Of a stretch of 64,000 bases of DNA, positions 49,813 through 62,739 are shown in pieces. The number at the start of each line of letters is the position of its first letter. Position 1 is the first letter of the stretch. Below the pieces are notes generated by a model, which saw only the letters and a list, made by a program, of their open reading frames with translations, had not been told where the DNA came from and did no database searches. A program made the translations under genes and the position numbers. The DNA comes from Temnopleurus reevesii (taxonomy: Eukaryota > Echinodermata > Echinoidea > Temnopleuroida > Temnopleuridae), in the NCBI GenBank assembly GCA_036244855.1, contig BQKZ01002453.1, positions 27,203 to 91,202 on the forward strand, written 5' to 3'.

Positions 49813-52800
49813 TCAAATTGTTCGGGTTTTTTTTTAAAGAAAATAATTTTCATTTATTTGTTAACAACATCTATTTATTCTCGTTATCAAGTAATATGAT
49901 ATGTCAGTATTTAAAACAAGACGAAATATAACGTTGGATTATTACATGTATATGAATTCAAATGTCTAAAAGGGAAAAAAAATGTTCCCTCCCGCGCGCG
50001 CCAAAATGGTTCTAGGCTGACCAACCGTACCAAAATTATTAAATGCAACAACAACTGAGCATATTCATATCTAGCGTTGGGTTTGCTGTCTTAGGAGTAT
50101 CATTTACAATGGCTTATTAAAAAAATCTAAATGGAGGAGGGGTGTAGAGGGGACACACAAATAAAGTGGTAATGTTTGCAAGAAATATATACCGGTTTTT
50201 TTTATTGGCGCACTTGTCAATAATCATGACTCATATGAGGGTTTCATGGACCGGCTACAGGTCCCATAAAATAATATATTTGGACTTGGTCGAGTAAACA
50301 TGGGGTCGGTTTATAGACTGCAACCACAGACCCATTTCATACATATCACGTACTAATATATTGAGGATAAAAAAAATTGAATCAACATAATATGTCTAGG
50401 TCTATATAAGCCGTTATCAGTGAGTTTTTTTAGGCGTGTACCCGGCGCGTTCCCGGCGTGTACCATTTACTTTAGGCTATTAGACGTTGCTCCAGACTCA
50501 TTTATGCTCACAAAGTTGGCATGAGGTAAACTTCTGGGTCTGGGATTTGGTCTGTGATCCCAGACTAGTGTCGACCAGACACGAGCCCCGAATGCTCCAA
50601 CATTTAGGCCTTTTATGTCCGCTATTAGTTCAGCCGGCAGGTGCGCGAGCGTGCGCCTTTTGTTTGCAAACAACGGTGAGGTAGACAATAGAAGGGCCGA
50701 GGTCAAAGGTTAAAAGTTATGCGCTCCAAAGCTCAATGAGGAACGCATGGTCGGACCAGCTAAAATTTGAGCTCCAAAATAAAAGCTGGAAAGTATACGA
50801 TTCGAAGTTTATCGACAATGACTACTACCCCCTCCCCCGAAAAAAAAACCCACCCAAACAAACGAGCTCCAACTGCAGTGGCTCCAACACCTGTTGGAAT
50901 TAACTACAAGATCGTCGGTTCTTAATAATGATTCATGCACTGGTATCCAAGACAGAATACATTACATACATGATATTTGCTAATGTTTCATTGTGATTGT
51001 CATTTATGGATATTGTTTTTCATTATTCAAGTTGGTTATTTTGGTTCATACATCGGACATTGCGTGATAATACATTATGGATTTCCTTTCTAAATATAAT
51101 GGTTTTTGGTGTTCGATTTCCACGTTTGTAAATTGATGCTGTAAGAATAATCTTAGATCGATATCTTTAAAACAAATTGAGCGGTTATTTTCAAATACCA
51201 TAAACCCATTAGAAAATGCATTATAACATATTAAAAAGTATATGTATGAAGACGTGTAATGTCGATATACATTATGAATAGGTGGAGTTTTAAGGGGATT
51301 TCTTTCTAGATTGAATATCATACTAAGTATGTCTTATGAACGATATAACATGCTATCAATTCATGCATTGCACATACACATCATTTAATCTTGTAGCTCT
51401 CTCAGTGCAATCGACTTATAGCAAACAAATTATTAGTTCAACTTAAAAAGCAAATTCCTTTAGAGTCTTGTTCGATGAGATATGATATCATTGTGTCAAT
51501 ATTCAACACGAGCACGCTATGTCCCTGGACTAAATAAGTGTGCCGATTTAAGTCAATTATGAATCGGCATTTGAGCGCGAGGTTTGGGCAGACAGGTGCG
51601 CCTTTTATAATTTTGCGCGGTGCAAAGGTTGTTTTGTTGCGATTAAAACTGAGATATAAAAAGATGACCTGGAAAGTTTCCTCTCAAAAAGAGAATTGAA
51701 TTTTATCATTGCTTTTGCCAATTATTATGTGTAAATGCTACTAAAGTTTGAAATTCGAAATTTGTATTCTACAAAAACGGCCATTAGGATATTATACATC
51801 GTTAATCTTTTTCTTTTTTTTTAAATATAAACCAACAAATCCTCACGTTATAATATGTAAAGGTTTGATAGTTAGAAACCGTTCAAATTGTTTCCGTTTG
51901 CATCTGTTCATGAACGTATCCACAATTTGTCTGAAGGGGAAGGCAGCTGGAGTTCCGAGAGCTCCTCGAACCTCTAAAAGCAAAACCAAAAAAGTGAAAG
52001 AAAGAATAATAACGATAACATAGTAATTATAATAACAGTAAAGTATATTCAGGAATTTTGCGCTCGCTTTCCTCCACTTCGGGGTTGGGGTGAGCCCCTA
52101 AACCCCCACCTCATGATACGAACATGCTGGTTACAATCTTGGTGATTATTCAATATTCAATCACCTGATCAACCGCAACCCTATTTTTTCACTACTTGTA
52201 CATCAACTTATAAAAACTAAAATGATGTAAGATCATAGTGTTGTTCTTTGAGCATTTCTTTCTCCTTTTCACACTATAAGATGAAGCAGGGTCATTCGAA
52301 GTCAAAATTTTTTCATTCAATTTCGAAAAGCGACAAGATAAGATGATGTATGACTTTGGTTTTGATTTGAATTAGCAAATTTCTGCGGGCTTTGAATAAT
52401 CAGAATTAATTACGGGTATTCAGGTTACCACAAAATGTGTTACCCTTCCGGTGTTCGGCCTGACAAGCGATTGAGATTCATGGCAACAGCTAATTTCTCA
52501 TATTTTTGTTTATACTGGTGTTATTCTTACGTTGATTGATGGGCTTTGGTAAATAAGATTTGCTAATAATTATGAGATTATCTCGATTTGTTTAGTAATT
52601 GTGTAAAAGCAAAATGAATAAAGAAATACGTATTCATATAATAGACATTTATCTAAAATGATTTATATGTATATACAGCAACCAAATGAATTAAATAGGA
52701 CTGATAACAGGCCCAACACTAGGACGATTATTTTGCTTGTTTTGTTTTCCATTTTGTATAGGGGATGGGTCATCTAAAACGAACTCCCCCTCTCCCCTGT

Positions 52801-54238
52801 TAATGATAAATCCCTGCATTTCCAGTACATGAACGGGATTAACAAGAAGCTCATTTTCTTAGAGATAAATTTGGATTAAAGTTGGTATCGCTGTATCATG
52901 TTTATATTTTTGTAACGAGAAATGTCGTTTTATCAACCATTTTGTGATTATTTTCGGTTGATAATGAAGACCTGCGTTTGTGCTTGGGAATACTTCATCA
53001 CGTGCGGTACATGCATGTGTCATCCATTTGACCGTACTATTAAAGTCCTGTTTAAAAAAGGGAAAATATCACTATACATCCAAGCGTCCCCATTTTAATG
53101 CCATAATTTGCTCAACCAGCACCGGTTACAAAGGGCATTATTGCCGCTTCCAGTCAATAGTTTAACCAGTTTATTATCGGCAAACTGTGGAGCGACCACC
53201 ACAAGGATCCCACAAACTCTGGAAAGACCAACCTCGTTGGGCTGGAGGCATGACTAGATCGCGGGCAACAAGATGGGATCCATCAATCTTCATAATCCAT
53301 TTTACACCACCAAAATGGCGCTCGTGTCCATTGTGGAGATAATGAAACAAGGGGTCGTCCATCATTCTGCTTTAGAAATTTCAATAAAGAATGAAAATGA
53401 GATGAAAATGAGATGAACACGGGGTAATGTTCCGCTGATGGCACGATGGACATTAATCAAATCCAATCGCAGATTCTCATTTTTTATGTTGTCGAGTTGG
53501 TTATGTTATCTTGGAGATAAATCATAAACGAACGTTTCCAGTGTCGCCCCTCGGAATCTTATGATTATACGGAAAGAATGGTTCCTTTTTAGAGGATGAT
53601 GTGGGAGTTTTTTTTTTATTTTTATTGAAGAATGGTTTTTAATCATCACCATCATCATGAATGCCCCAAAGGAAGAACGCAGTTTCTGCATTATGCACAT
53701 GAAAAAGAATTATCTACTGACTTCCTTTATATGCAGAAAAGTAGAAAGTCGACAAAAATGCTAAATACTGCATTGCATGAAGTACATATACACATTTAGC
53801 ACAAATTATATGAAAATGCAACGAATTGGCTGGGATCACGTAAGAAGCATAGCTTGTGGAGCCTCCTCCCAAATCTGAGTCTGTATCAGTATACAACTCT
53901 TAGAAAATAAGACATTAATGTCTGAGGATAAATGAATTGAAAATGTCATTTCAAATAAGATCTCTATCATCTGATCATGTTTGATCACGGAGAAAGGAAA
54001 AGTCTGTCAACTTGAAATCTTGTTAGCCCCTTTCCGATTCGATTTTATCGTGTTTTTCATCTTAATTTTTGCCAATTGTCCTGCCCCATGAAGCACCCTT
54101 AGTGCTCGCGACAGGTGCACACCGTCTGAAGATAAAACCCAAATACCTTTGCCCTCTCCACACATGGCTACAAATTAGTCCAGAGATAAAGAGCGTCTCC
54201 CGTTCTAAAGATCAACATAAGATCAGAGGTGTTAACTC

Positions 54239-55065
54239 GGCACGCGACTTCGTGATCGGGGATAAGGTTTTTTCCCTCCATTTTTTTTTGTCAAGGAGAT
54301 GTCGGAATTAATTATGGGCTTGTATACGATCGGATGGACAGTCGTGAATGAGGCCCTGCCCACACACCCTCTTATGAATATTTAATTAGGCTGCAATAAG
54401 GAGTGACTTGGGCACGCGACGGCACGCGAAAGCTCTTATTGTCCAGCTGAAGGGTGATTGTCAACCAAACACGCTGGATTAGTTGGTCATTCGAAATACT
54501 CGATGAAGGGAGGGGTAAAAAGAATAAAGTATTTGCTCAACAATGCACGAAAGGGCTTTTACACCCATGATCCGAGGGGGGGGGGGGGGGGGGGAGCTTC
54601 TTCTAGCCACGTCTGTCATTATCCATCCACAGGCATCAATATATCTACATAACAAAAGCGTGTTAATAAAAACTGGGTATGGATTCTTCAAGGGGCACGC
54701 GACTTAAAAATGACTATTGATCTATGCTCTTTGGTGGGCCAATAAACCGTTGGAAGTCCAAACAAATAAAAAACCGGGCTTTTATTCACCGAAGCCATCC
54801 AAACAAGAGTAAAGCCCAACTGGAGTGGAGTTAAAACCTGGAGCGAGGTGACATCTGCATGCGTTCCCGAGATAGTTAACTTCTCATCTGCATATTAATG
54901 TAGAATGGGGAGGTTATAAAAGAAGAATAGGCACGCGAGGAGTCGTGTAAACATAATGTTAACCCGTAGCTCCCCTGTAGTAACGAGCTATTGTTTGAGT
55001 GACTTCTCCGACAATGGCGTTTTGTTGTCGGCACGAGCTTGGAGCGAGAGGGTGAGGGGCACGCG
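54239..55065 (+). promoter_or_regulatory. Cluster of six Hes class C-type sites (candidate enhancer/silencer)
   Basis: Six GGCACGCG octamers, all on the plus strand: 54239 (GAC), 54411 (GAC), 54421 (GAA, directly abutting the previous), 54694 (GAC), 54930 (GAG) and 55058 (GAG). Three are the full GGCACGCGAC. CACGAG at 55032 is a further N-box-like site. The flanks differ from copy to copy, so this is not a tandem repeat. Other possible sites include GATAAG (54260) and an AT-rich TTTAATTAGG (54380). About 25 kb upstream of Delta. No gene is recognised here. Confidence 0.5.
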
Positions 55066-55465
55066 AGGGCTCATGCCATCATGCGTATGGTACTTCTTTG
55101 TTTCATCACATTCGGGAGTAATTAGCTTTGTTCCATTCCGGGCTCGCTCGCGACTCCAAACGACTGGACGAGGTCGTATAAGACAAAGCCCCCGGGTGTA
55201 CCCCGTCACTCTTCGACAGACCCGTTGCATCGTTCGGCTCACTCTCTCTGGTCTAAAGCCCCACCCGAAGGGTAGCTTCTGTAAATGTTCACACCTTCAA
55301 TGTGTAACCCAAGATGGAGCTTCCCCAGAATCAATTATGATCTCGCATTTTGGAGCCAGTCTTAAAAAGCGGAGCTACTTTATAACACTGCCACTGAACG
55401 AATATTTTTGTTATCACCTAAAAAGTCACGTCACATTGGAACGGAACAACCTAAATTTGGATTAG
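55066..55465 (+). other. GC-richer stretch with an uncharacterised open frame
   Basis: An open frame of 169 codons (54956-55465) starts inside the Hes-site cluster and runs through here. It lacks any recognised domain, has scattered Cys and Arg and no clear signal peptide. Higher GC from regulatory DNA explains its length equally well. Could be a non-coding transcript or control DNA. Confidence 0.25.
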
Positions 55466-56094
55466 ATTAGGCTTAGATAGGTTACTGAACGACAAAAATA
55501 ACCCTAATGTTACAGCAGCACTATTATAGAACACTTTGACTTTGTTCTTTGTGTTCTTTGTGTTATGCTTTTGAAATTAGAATTTCACCGAGTATTTTGA
55601 GCTGGTGTGAGGCCGCACATGCAAATTGTTTCATTTTGCACCAAAGTAAATTTATGAAAATTACTAAAAATTATAATCAAAGTAACCAAATTTGTAATCA
55701 TCCCAATTGTATCTCATAATACTATATCTAATATGAATAAGACGTTTCAGACAATGCTTTGTGCTATTAATATTTTCACCTCCCTCTGATAATTTTCTTC
55801 CACATGAACAAATATAAAAAATCTACAACAACATGTACACAATTCTGATGAAGAAATGTCTACACAAACGAGAACTAGCAGGGATTTATCCATGATTGTA
55901 CAATTCCTCAGTCTCGCGCGGAAAACCAATTCGACCACTACATTGGTTTAGTAAACCACCTGTTAAAATGCGCAGATTCCCTTTCAGCGGACTGCTAACC
56001 AAAGCTGCGAAACGTGGTTCGTCCATTAAATCATCAACCCATTCTCCTTTTCTCAAAAAAACATTCCGATAATAAATTGATCTGCCAAAATGTG

Positions 56095-56235
56095 TGCTCT
56101 CTGATAAGACATCTCAACGACCCAAGGGTCGTGACCTCGTAGTGGAACGCGACTGCGGCGCATGCGCACGATAAACAAAACGAATAAGTCAACGTGACGT
56201 TGCACTTGACCTTCGACCTTTCCATGCTGAATGTC
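56095..56235. promoter_or_regulatory. Block with NRF-1/P3A2-type palindrome and nuclear-receptor half sites
   Basis: GGCGCATGCGCA at 56157-56168 matches the NRF-1 consensus; P3A2, the sea urchin NRF-1 relative, binds this type of site. Next to it are ACGACCCAAGGGTCGT (palindrome, about 56117), CAACGTGACGTTG (about 56190) and TTGACCTTCGACCTTTC (direct half sites, about 56207). It could be a promoter or enhancer; no adjacent gene is recognised. Confidence 0.3.
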
Positions 56236-57060
56236 AAACTTTATCTGATCAAAGTGAGCACTTTTTTCATTTCCCCCGATGCATCTCTATTTTGTCCATG
56301 TGTAAAGGGCTTAACCAGGAGGAAGATTTGTTTTCAGCATGCTTTGTTGTCCGAAAACCAGGAAAAATTGTGGATACCTTTCCCAAGACCAAATTCGTAC
56401 TCAATTTCACTTTCTTTGTTTCAGAATAGAAAATAGAACAGATCAAAACTGAAAAGTCAATAGCAAGACGATTAAGAATTAAAAAAAAAACGTACATTTG
56501 TATTGTATTTGCCCTAAATGTATTGGGCAAAAAGGCAAAACGTTATGATATTTCAGGAATTGCCTAACCTAATGAATAGTTTTCCATTTGCATTTGTGTT
56601 GTGGTATCTAGAATACGAATAAACTTTCATTTTCCCTCCAAAATGTAGCATTTGCTGCAAAAAGACAAACATACTCCTTGTGCTCACTGGTCAATACATA
56701 ACTCGGTGCTTCTAAATGAAATTGATTATTAGCCGATCGATAGGGCAATTTGAGCCGGTCGGTTTGAGCGTCGTTTGCAAGGTGAATTCGAAGATTACCC
56801 ATTAATAATGACCATTGTTCTGCCTCAGGTCATTAAATGGTCAAGTTTAAGAACATCTGGGCAGCATCTCATGCCAAAGGCAGTATAACAAGTAGTGACA
56901 CTCGGATGATCTAGTGAATAGTTTTTCAACATTGAATCACATTACATGGGCTTATCCTTTTGTCGCAATAATCATCCTGCTATCGTCTTTATCATTTGTT
57001 TTGGACAATGTTGGATCTTCAAATTTTCTTGCAGCGTACCATAAAACGGAATGAACAAGC

Positions 57061-57131
57061 TTGACTTCTGAATTATGCATTAATTCCTATAGACTTTGTG
57101 CATGGAATACGTGGTTCCAGTATTTACTGGG
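57061..57131. mobile_element. Short TTAA-flanked MITE, copy C (decayed left end)
   Basis: Contains ATTCCTATAGACTTTGTGC and GTGGTTCCAG like the others, and ends ACTGGG-TTAA. The left end is no longer recognisable. Confidence 0.5.
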
Positions 57132-58112
57132 TTAAGTTTGCTTGAAAGCTCTACCCTAGTACAGGGTCTATGTATTGATATTTAAAGGAAAGGATCTAAA
57201 CATTGTCCCTCTTTACCCCAAATGTCCCAGTACGTCCCGTTTAACGGTATCGGGCTAACCGAAAAGGAGTCTTATGGAAAGAAAACAAATTTACATGTAC
57301 GCATCTTGCATCTCCAAACCTATATTCTTAATCTTTGACAGAAAAATAACCATCATCTGTTCAGTTCGAGAATGAAATATTAATCACTAGGGAGGTCAAA
57401 GATTAGAGGTCAACCGGAAATGAGGACAATGTCGTCTAATCTGTGACTCCCAAATGCGTAGATTGTCATGTTGTCGATGAAAATAACCAAAATAAACCAT
57501 AAAACTGTCCAGTACACACAAGAAGAAAAAAGTTTGGTGTTTGAAATAATCTATTGGTTTGGTTAACGATATGGAAAAATCAAAGTAATTCCAATGAGTA
57601 ATAAAATTAGATATTTACGTCACTAATATGTCCACTGATTGTCTAAATTTGACCTTACATGTTTTGCCAATTCTTGTTTTTTTTTTTTTTTTAATTGGGG
57701 TACGAACTTTCACCTTCAATTAAATATATTCATACATTAATTTGTTTGTAACCAGTGAAGCTTGTTTTTGAACAATGTGATAATCTGTTTTTGTTTTGAT
57801 CCGATGCGTTTTACTTGCTTAATTGATACCTATTTGAAATATTAATGTCCGAAACCAGCAATAACAAAAACCGTGATTGTAGCTTCAAATAATACAAAAT
57901 TAGGTTTCCAAATCACACGTCCATGGCCCCTGGCAATCGTCAATCGTCATTCGAGTAAAACCAAAGAACAAAAAAAATCTTGTATTTCTCAGAGTGCAGA
58001 CCTCCGTTGCCGAAAGACGATCTGCAATGACTGGTTCTCCTGTTAAAGGATGGATTTGATGTTCAAGAAACAGAATGATACCTCTTTGTTTAGGGGTAAA
58101 GTATTTTCCATC

Positions 58113-58131
58113 TGATGATGATGACGACGAC

Positions 58132-58162
<31 letters not shown>

Positions 58163-58174
58163 GTGATGAGGATG

Positions 58175-58206
<32 letters not shown>

Positions 58207-58244
58207 GATGTTGGTGGTGATGATGATGATGACTACGATGATGT
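58113..58244. repeat. (GAT)n trinucleotide array
   Basis: About 130 bases of GAT with scattered GGT, GAG and GAC variants. It gives Asp, Met or His runs depending on frame and strand; none is a gene. Confidence 0.95.
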
Positions 58245-59301
58245 GTGCTCAAATTGCAGATGTAATGTTTCGAGTATTTAGATATTTTGGTAAACTACGA
58301 TTTCAATAGCATACTTGACTCAAGAAAATATAATTGCCAGAATACCTGCTAAATCTCTGATTTTTCTGCATAATCCATTTTAAAGGTGATTTTCCCTATT
58401 TTGTTTTGGTATACAAGTCACATCAATAGATCTGTAAATTCTGATTCACAGAATATAATAAAATTTTCGAGTCTATTATAGTTTTCCCCATTCAATGAAT
58501 ATTGGAGTACGGTTCCTATTATGTTTTTAAACCAATATTATGGTGCAATGCCTTCCAAAAATACTAGACAAATCCAGCCTTTTTGTAGCCAAAATCTGCT
58601 GTGTGTGCCTTTAAACAATCCGGCCATGGGTTTTGGTTTCAAATTTGTCCCATACTTAACGAATATGAGTCCCTGGTGGAATCATGTCAATTGAAAAGCT
58701 TTATATGGAAAGGACTGATAAGAAAGGCCGTACATTTTTCTACACGTTCTGTCAAGGACTGGTAATGAAAAGGAGTCCGAGACTTTGGCAATTTGTAATG
58801 TGACAATGGTACCATTTGGCCCAACGTTTGTAGTGTTTACTTCGTATCATTCAGTCCCATATATTGCATCTTATATACATGTTGCTGAAAAGGACATTTT
58901 TTTTAACCCCATTCATATCATCAGCTTTGTCTAATAATTGAAGTGCATTTCGATCATAATTGTATATAATTATGTTAACATTTCATTATCCTAATTTTTA
59001 CATAGAATAATCGAATTACACTAAAATTTTGGCAAATTTCACACATGGTTTTACATGAATGTTAATGTAAAAAAATATGCACGATGGTGACGATTATTGT
59101 TAATTCCTCCCCGGTATTAATGTATCCCTGGTATCATTTGTGGTGAATATGATCATATAAACAATAACAAACAGTAAACATGTGAACAATATACTAATAA
59201 AAATGGGAAGAAACAACAGCAAATCGCTTAGTTTTTGCCAGGAGTATAAATGGCGCCGTGTTTGGTCAACAAAATGCTACCAAGCATCTACTACACTCCC
59301 G

Positions 59302-59787
59302 CACGCGCAAAGCACACGCCCATTAGACCCACGCGCTCTGCTAATTAATCACCCCTCGTAGTAAAATGTTCATTAACTTGGTTACGTAACAACTCGGTTT
59401 ACTCCTCCTTCGCCATCTGTCATTTTCTAAGCGCAGGACAAGAACCGTGATTAGTTTTATTATGGACATCAAGACTGCTACCATCATGTTCATTGCGATA
59501 ATTAGCCGCCATGTTACAGGCTGAATGGCGTTATTTGCCAAGAGAAGTCACGTGGTTGCGATTGTCACAAAATCAAACAGAGGCTAGGCGTTATTCCTTG
59601 AAGACTCACAACCAAATCCTTCCAAGGAATTACTGTGGACGTCATCTGTTGAATCTCTGTGTAGAAGATGACAATCTCCTTTGTGATGATCACAAATTAG
59701 ACATCGGCCGTGCGCTGGGCACGCGACACAAATTTGTTTCTGTCATCATTATGAAACATTTGGAGGGGATTATTGAAAACGCGTGCC
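59302..59787. promoter_or_regulatory. Second cluster of CACGCG/CACGTG sites
   Basis: CACGCG at 59302 and 59330, CACGTG at 59549, full GGCACGCGAC at 59718-59727 and GGCACGCGTT on the minus strand at 59778-59787. An AGTATAAATGG (TATA-like, plus strand) lies just upstream at about 59243. The block is less AT-rich than its surroundings. A reading frame of about 105 codons crosses it but has no recognised similarity. Confidence 0.4.
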
Positions 59788-60365
59788 CTAGATCCATTCC
59801 AGCAGTGTATTACTATATCCACCAGTGATATCAGATATATACAGGGTGTCCAGCAAACATGGAACCTAAACGAACATCAATCTCATCGAAATATTCGGTT
59901 GATTATTATAAATGATTTTTTTTCTTCAGCATTGCTTCTGCGTTGATGCATTTTGGCTCATGGGTTCAGGTGTTGTTGACAACTATGCTGAAATTTTCAA
60001 GATACAGTTTTTTTTTAATGTAATGAATGAATCATTAAAATAAATAAATGAAAATGAATACATTAGGCAAACCAATAAAATGCTTATTATTGCACTTTTG
60101 TTCGTCATGCAAAACCAGCAATTTGCACCAATTTGCACCTTAATTTTCAAAAAATTATAACGACGTGTTTACATAATATTTAATCAATCGATTATTTGTT
60201 GACTGATTGATTGGATCGTTCGTTCGTTGGTTTATTTAATGATCAATTTGACCCCTGCATTGATCTAGTGATTGTTTATAGGAATCTTTTGTTTAATAAG
60301 AAAATAGTTTTAGTCCATTTCTGCAAAATTTCTCTAGCGACTGCAGGAATCCAACATATTTTATG

Positions 60366-60397
60366 GAAGAAGAAGAAGAAGAAGAAGAAGAAGAAGA
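60366..60397. repeat. (GAA)n microsatellite
   Basis: About ten GAA units. Confidence 0.95.
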
Positions 60398-61651
60398 TGA
60401 ATAAAATCTAAAAATTTGATAAAAAGGACTGTGTTCAATAATGCCATTGATTTACCTGAATGATTATGTATTTGCAGTTGTTGTCATGTACTTCATGATA
60501 CTATATTATCCGGGCGTAATAAATAATCACTCTGAATTTGGATAACGATGTCTGACATCATTATTCTGGGAAATACACCCACCTAATAAAGGACGGAAAA
60601 CTAAAAGCTACTCGCTTCCGTATTTACTTTTAGTTTATGCGACGTAATAAAACGATACCACAATCACAATCATAATCCTTCTCTTTGCAGCAACTGCTTC
60701 TTGCAACAGCTGGTTACAAAGAAGGCACATTTTCCTCTTAATTTTGCATGTTTCATATAGGTATGAAATTGATTAAAAGATAGGGAAGTATATGACTTTT
60801 ATGGCCCTTTGCATGCAGAAACTGCAACAGATGCGTGCAAGCTTAATCATGTTGATGGTAGTGCATGTGTAAAATTGGTTATCCAAAGTCCCTCCACTTA
60901 CTGACTTATCGAAGCGTTCCGTAGTCCTTGCTTTTATAGCTCTCTATGCAGGTGTATTACAAGTATAACGTATTTTCTCTTCTTTTTTTTTTTTTAGATA
61001 CATACATTTTGCTATTAAGTCATCAAAAATCACGATGTTTACAATAGCTTGTCAGTATGAAGACATTTCCATCAATGAGGTTGAACTTAAAAATTTGATG
61101 GTTCAAAATTTCATACAAGGGTGATCCAGGGAGTAGGGTATTTTCCCTCACTGGTCCGTGATTTCATATAGACAACAAAGATGAGGACATAAAATGCCTC
61201 TTGTTTCTTTTGGGTCTCTACACCCTATAGGATAAAAGGGGATGACTGATTATTACCAGCATAATTGATTTTTGACAGCGTAAACGGAATGAAAACATTA
61301 GACGTATTGAATTAAATTATTGAGTTAGTGTTCTGTGTGGCTTTAAAATGAACAACTTCCTCCAATCGCCAATCACACGGCTATAGAATTATGAATGCAC
61401 TACAGGAAATAATAATACGGATTAAGGTTGAGATATATTCGCAGAAACTGCCGATGACTTTGAAAGAGGAAGAGAGAATGGGCTGAGAAGAATGGAAATG
61501 GAAGGGTGAATATATAATGAAAGAGGAAATCGAAGAATGAAAAGACAAACAAGGGGAGGGGTGATAGAGTTAAATAGCATTATAAAGAGGAAGTAAGATA
61601 ATCAAAGGGATCGAGAAATAAAGAGAGATACCGGAAGAAGCTGATATCGAA

Positions 61652-61697
61652 AGATAGATAGATAGATAGATATATAGATAGATAGATAGATAGATAT

Positions 61698-61741
<44 letters not shown>

Positions 61742-61784
61742 ATAGATAGATAGATAGAAAGATAGATAAATAGATATATAGAAA
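61652..61784. repeat. (GATA)n microsatellite with interruptions
   Basis: About 130 bases of GATA with TATA and AATA variants. The reverse strand frame is an Ile/Tyr/Leu/Ser repeat, not a gene. Confidence 0.95.
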
Positions 61785-62348
61785 AACTAGGGAGTGAATG
61801 AGAACGCTTGGAAAGTGATAAAGCATGGTAAAGGGAAAGAGAATGGTTGGGGGATTGGGGGGGGGGGGGTAAACCCATGAATGAGGGAGTCGATGAGAAT
61901 GATGTCGTGGCCAAACTCACAAAAATCGAGTAATGATTGACCAATAGAACGCTAAACTTATGTTTTCATTCGATAATGAATTATATAGCGTCTAACCCCA
62001 ATGAGAATACTTGCAAGTGTTAAAGACGCACATATATATATTACCTACAAATCCTTATTCATGACTACTGAATGCAGGCATGAATAGCAAATTGGTATAA
62101 TTTCAGAACAGTTTTGTTCCAGGTTTACAAAATGGATTTTCCAAATGATTTCGTTTTTAAAAGTTGAGTGAGGTTCGTTGAAAGGAGGGAGGGAGTCATC
62201 AATTGACACCAATAAAGCACAAACTCGCGACCAGATACGGTCGGGTGTTATGGCCTGGTCCTGGGTCTGCTAGCATGTGATAAGGGGGAACTAGCCTACA
62301 CTTTCCCAGGCCAATTGACGATCACTGCCACTTCTTCCTGTAAAATAC

Positions 62349-62356
62349 CGTGGGAA
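62349..62356 (+). promoter_or_regulatory. Isolated Su(H)/CSL-type octamer
   Basis: CGTGGGAA far upstream of Delta; isolated, chance match plausible. Confidence 0.2.
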
Positions 62357-62739
62357 AGTTTGTTTTAATCTCCCTGCAAATAATATCACTTTTTACACAT
62401 TTTTCAGGAAGATAAACGGGATGTAAGCTAACAGTGGCTGCGGTTTTTTTTAACCAAAGACCAAAACAAACTAAAATCAATTGTTTTCAAATGGTTTATG
62501 TCCATGAATAGTGCAAAGCAATCACTGATATGTTTTGTTTACATAAAACGATGTGAAATTATGTTACGATTTGGAACATAAACACTTTAATTTTGTCTTG
62601 TATACAGGCGTATTCTGACACAAGCTTCTAACTTAAAGGGACCGTTGCCTTCTTCCATTATATTTTATGTGTACTCTCGAGAATAATTCTTATTTTTGCA
62701 TGACTCAAATTTGTAAATTTATATTTTTCTAAAGGAATA

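Larger units (their letters stand above)
45830..54230. other. Upstream intergenic stretch, no recognised gene
   Basis: Apart from the octamer at 46819 and MITE copy B there is little structure. Short hairpins occur at 47148-47193 (CGGTAGCCC / GGGCTACCG) and 48287-48325 (CCAACCCAGCA / TGCTGGGTTGG). E-box CACGTG at 52999. Confidence 0.45.

Noticed and set aside
54956..55465. Open frame of 169 codons on the plus strand
   Set aside because: No recognised domain or signal, no splice context, and it lies in a GC-richer block where stop codons are rarer. Kept only as an uncertain region.
58113..58244. CRISPR-like array
   Set aside because: Simple trinucleotide repeat without spacers; the window is eukaryotic.
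58043..58309. Poly-Asp, poly-Met and poly-His frames
   Set aside because: Three readings of one GAT microsatellite.
61570..61944. Ile/Tyr/Leu/Ser repeat protein
   Set aside because: Translation of a GATA microsatellite.
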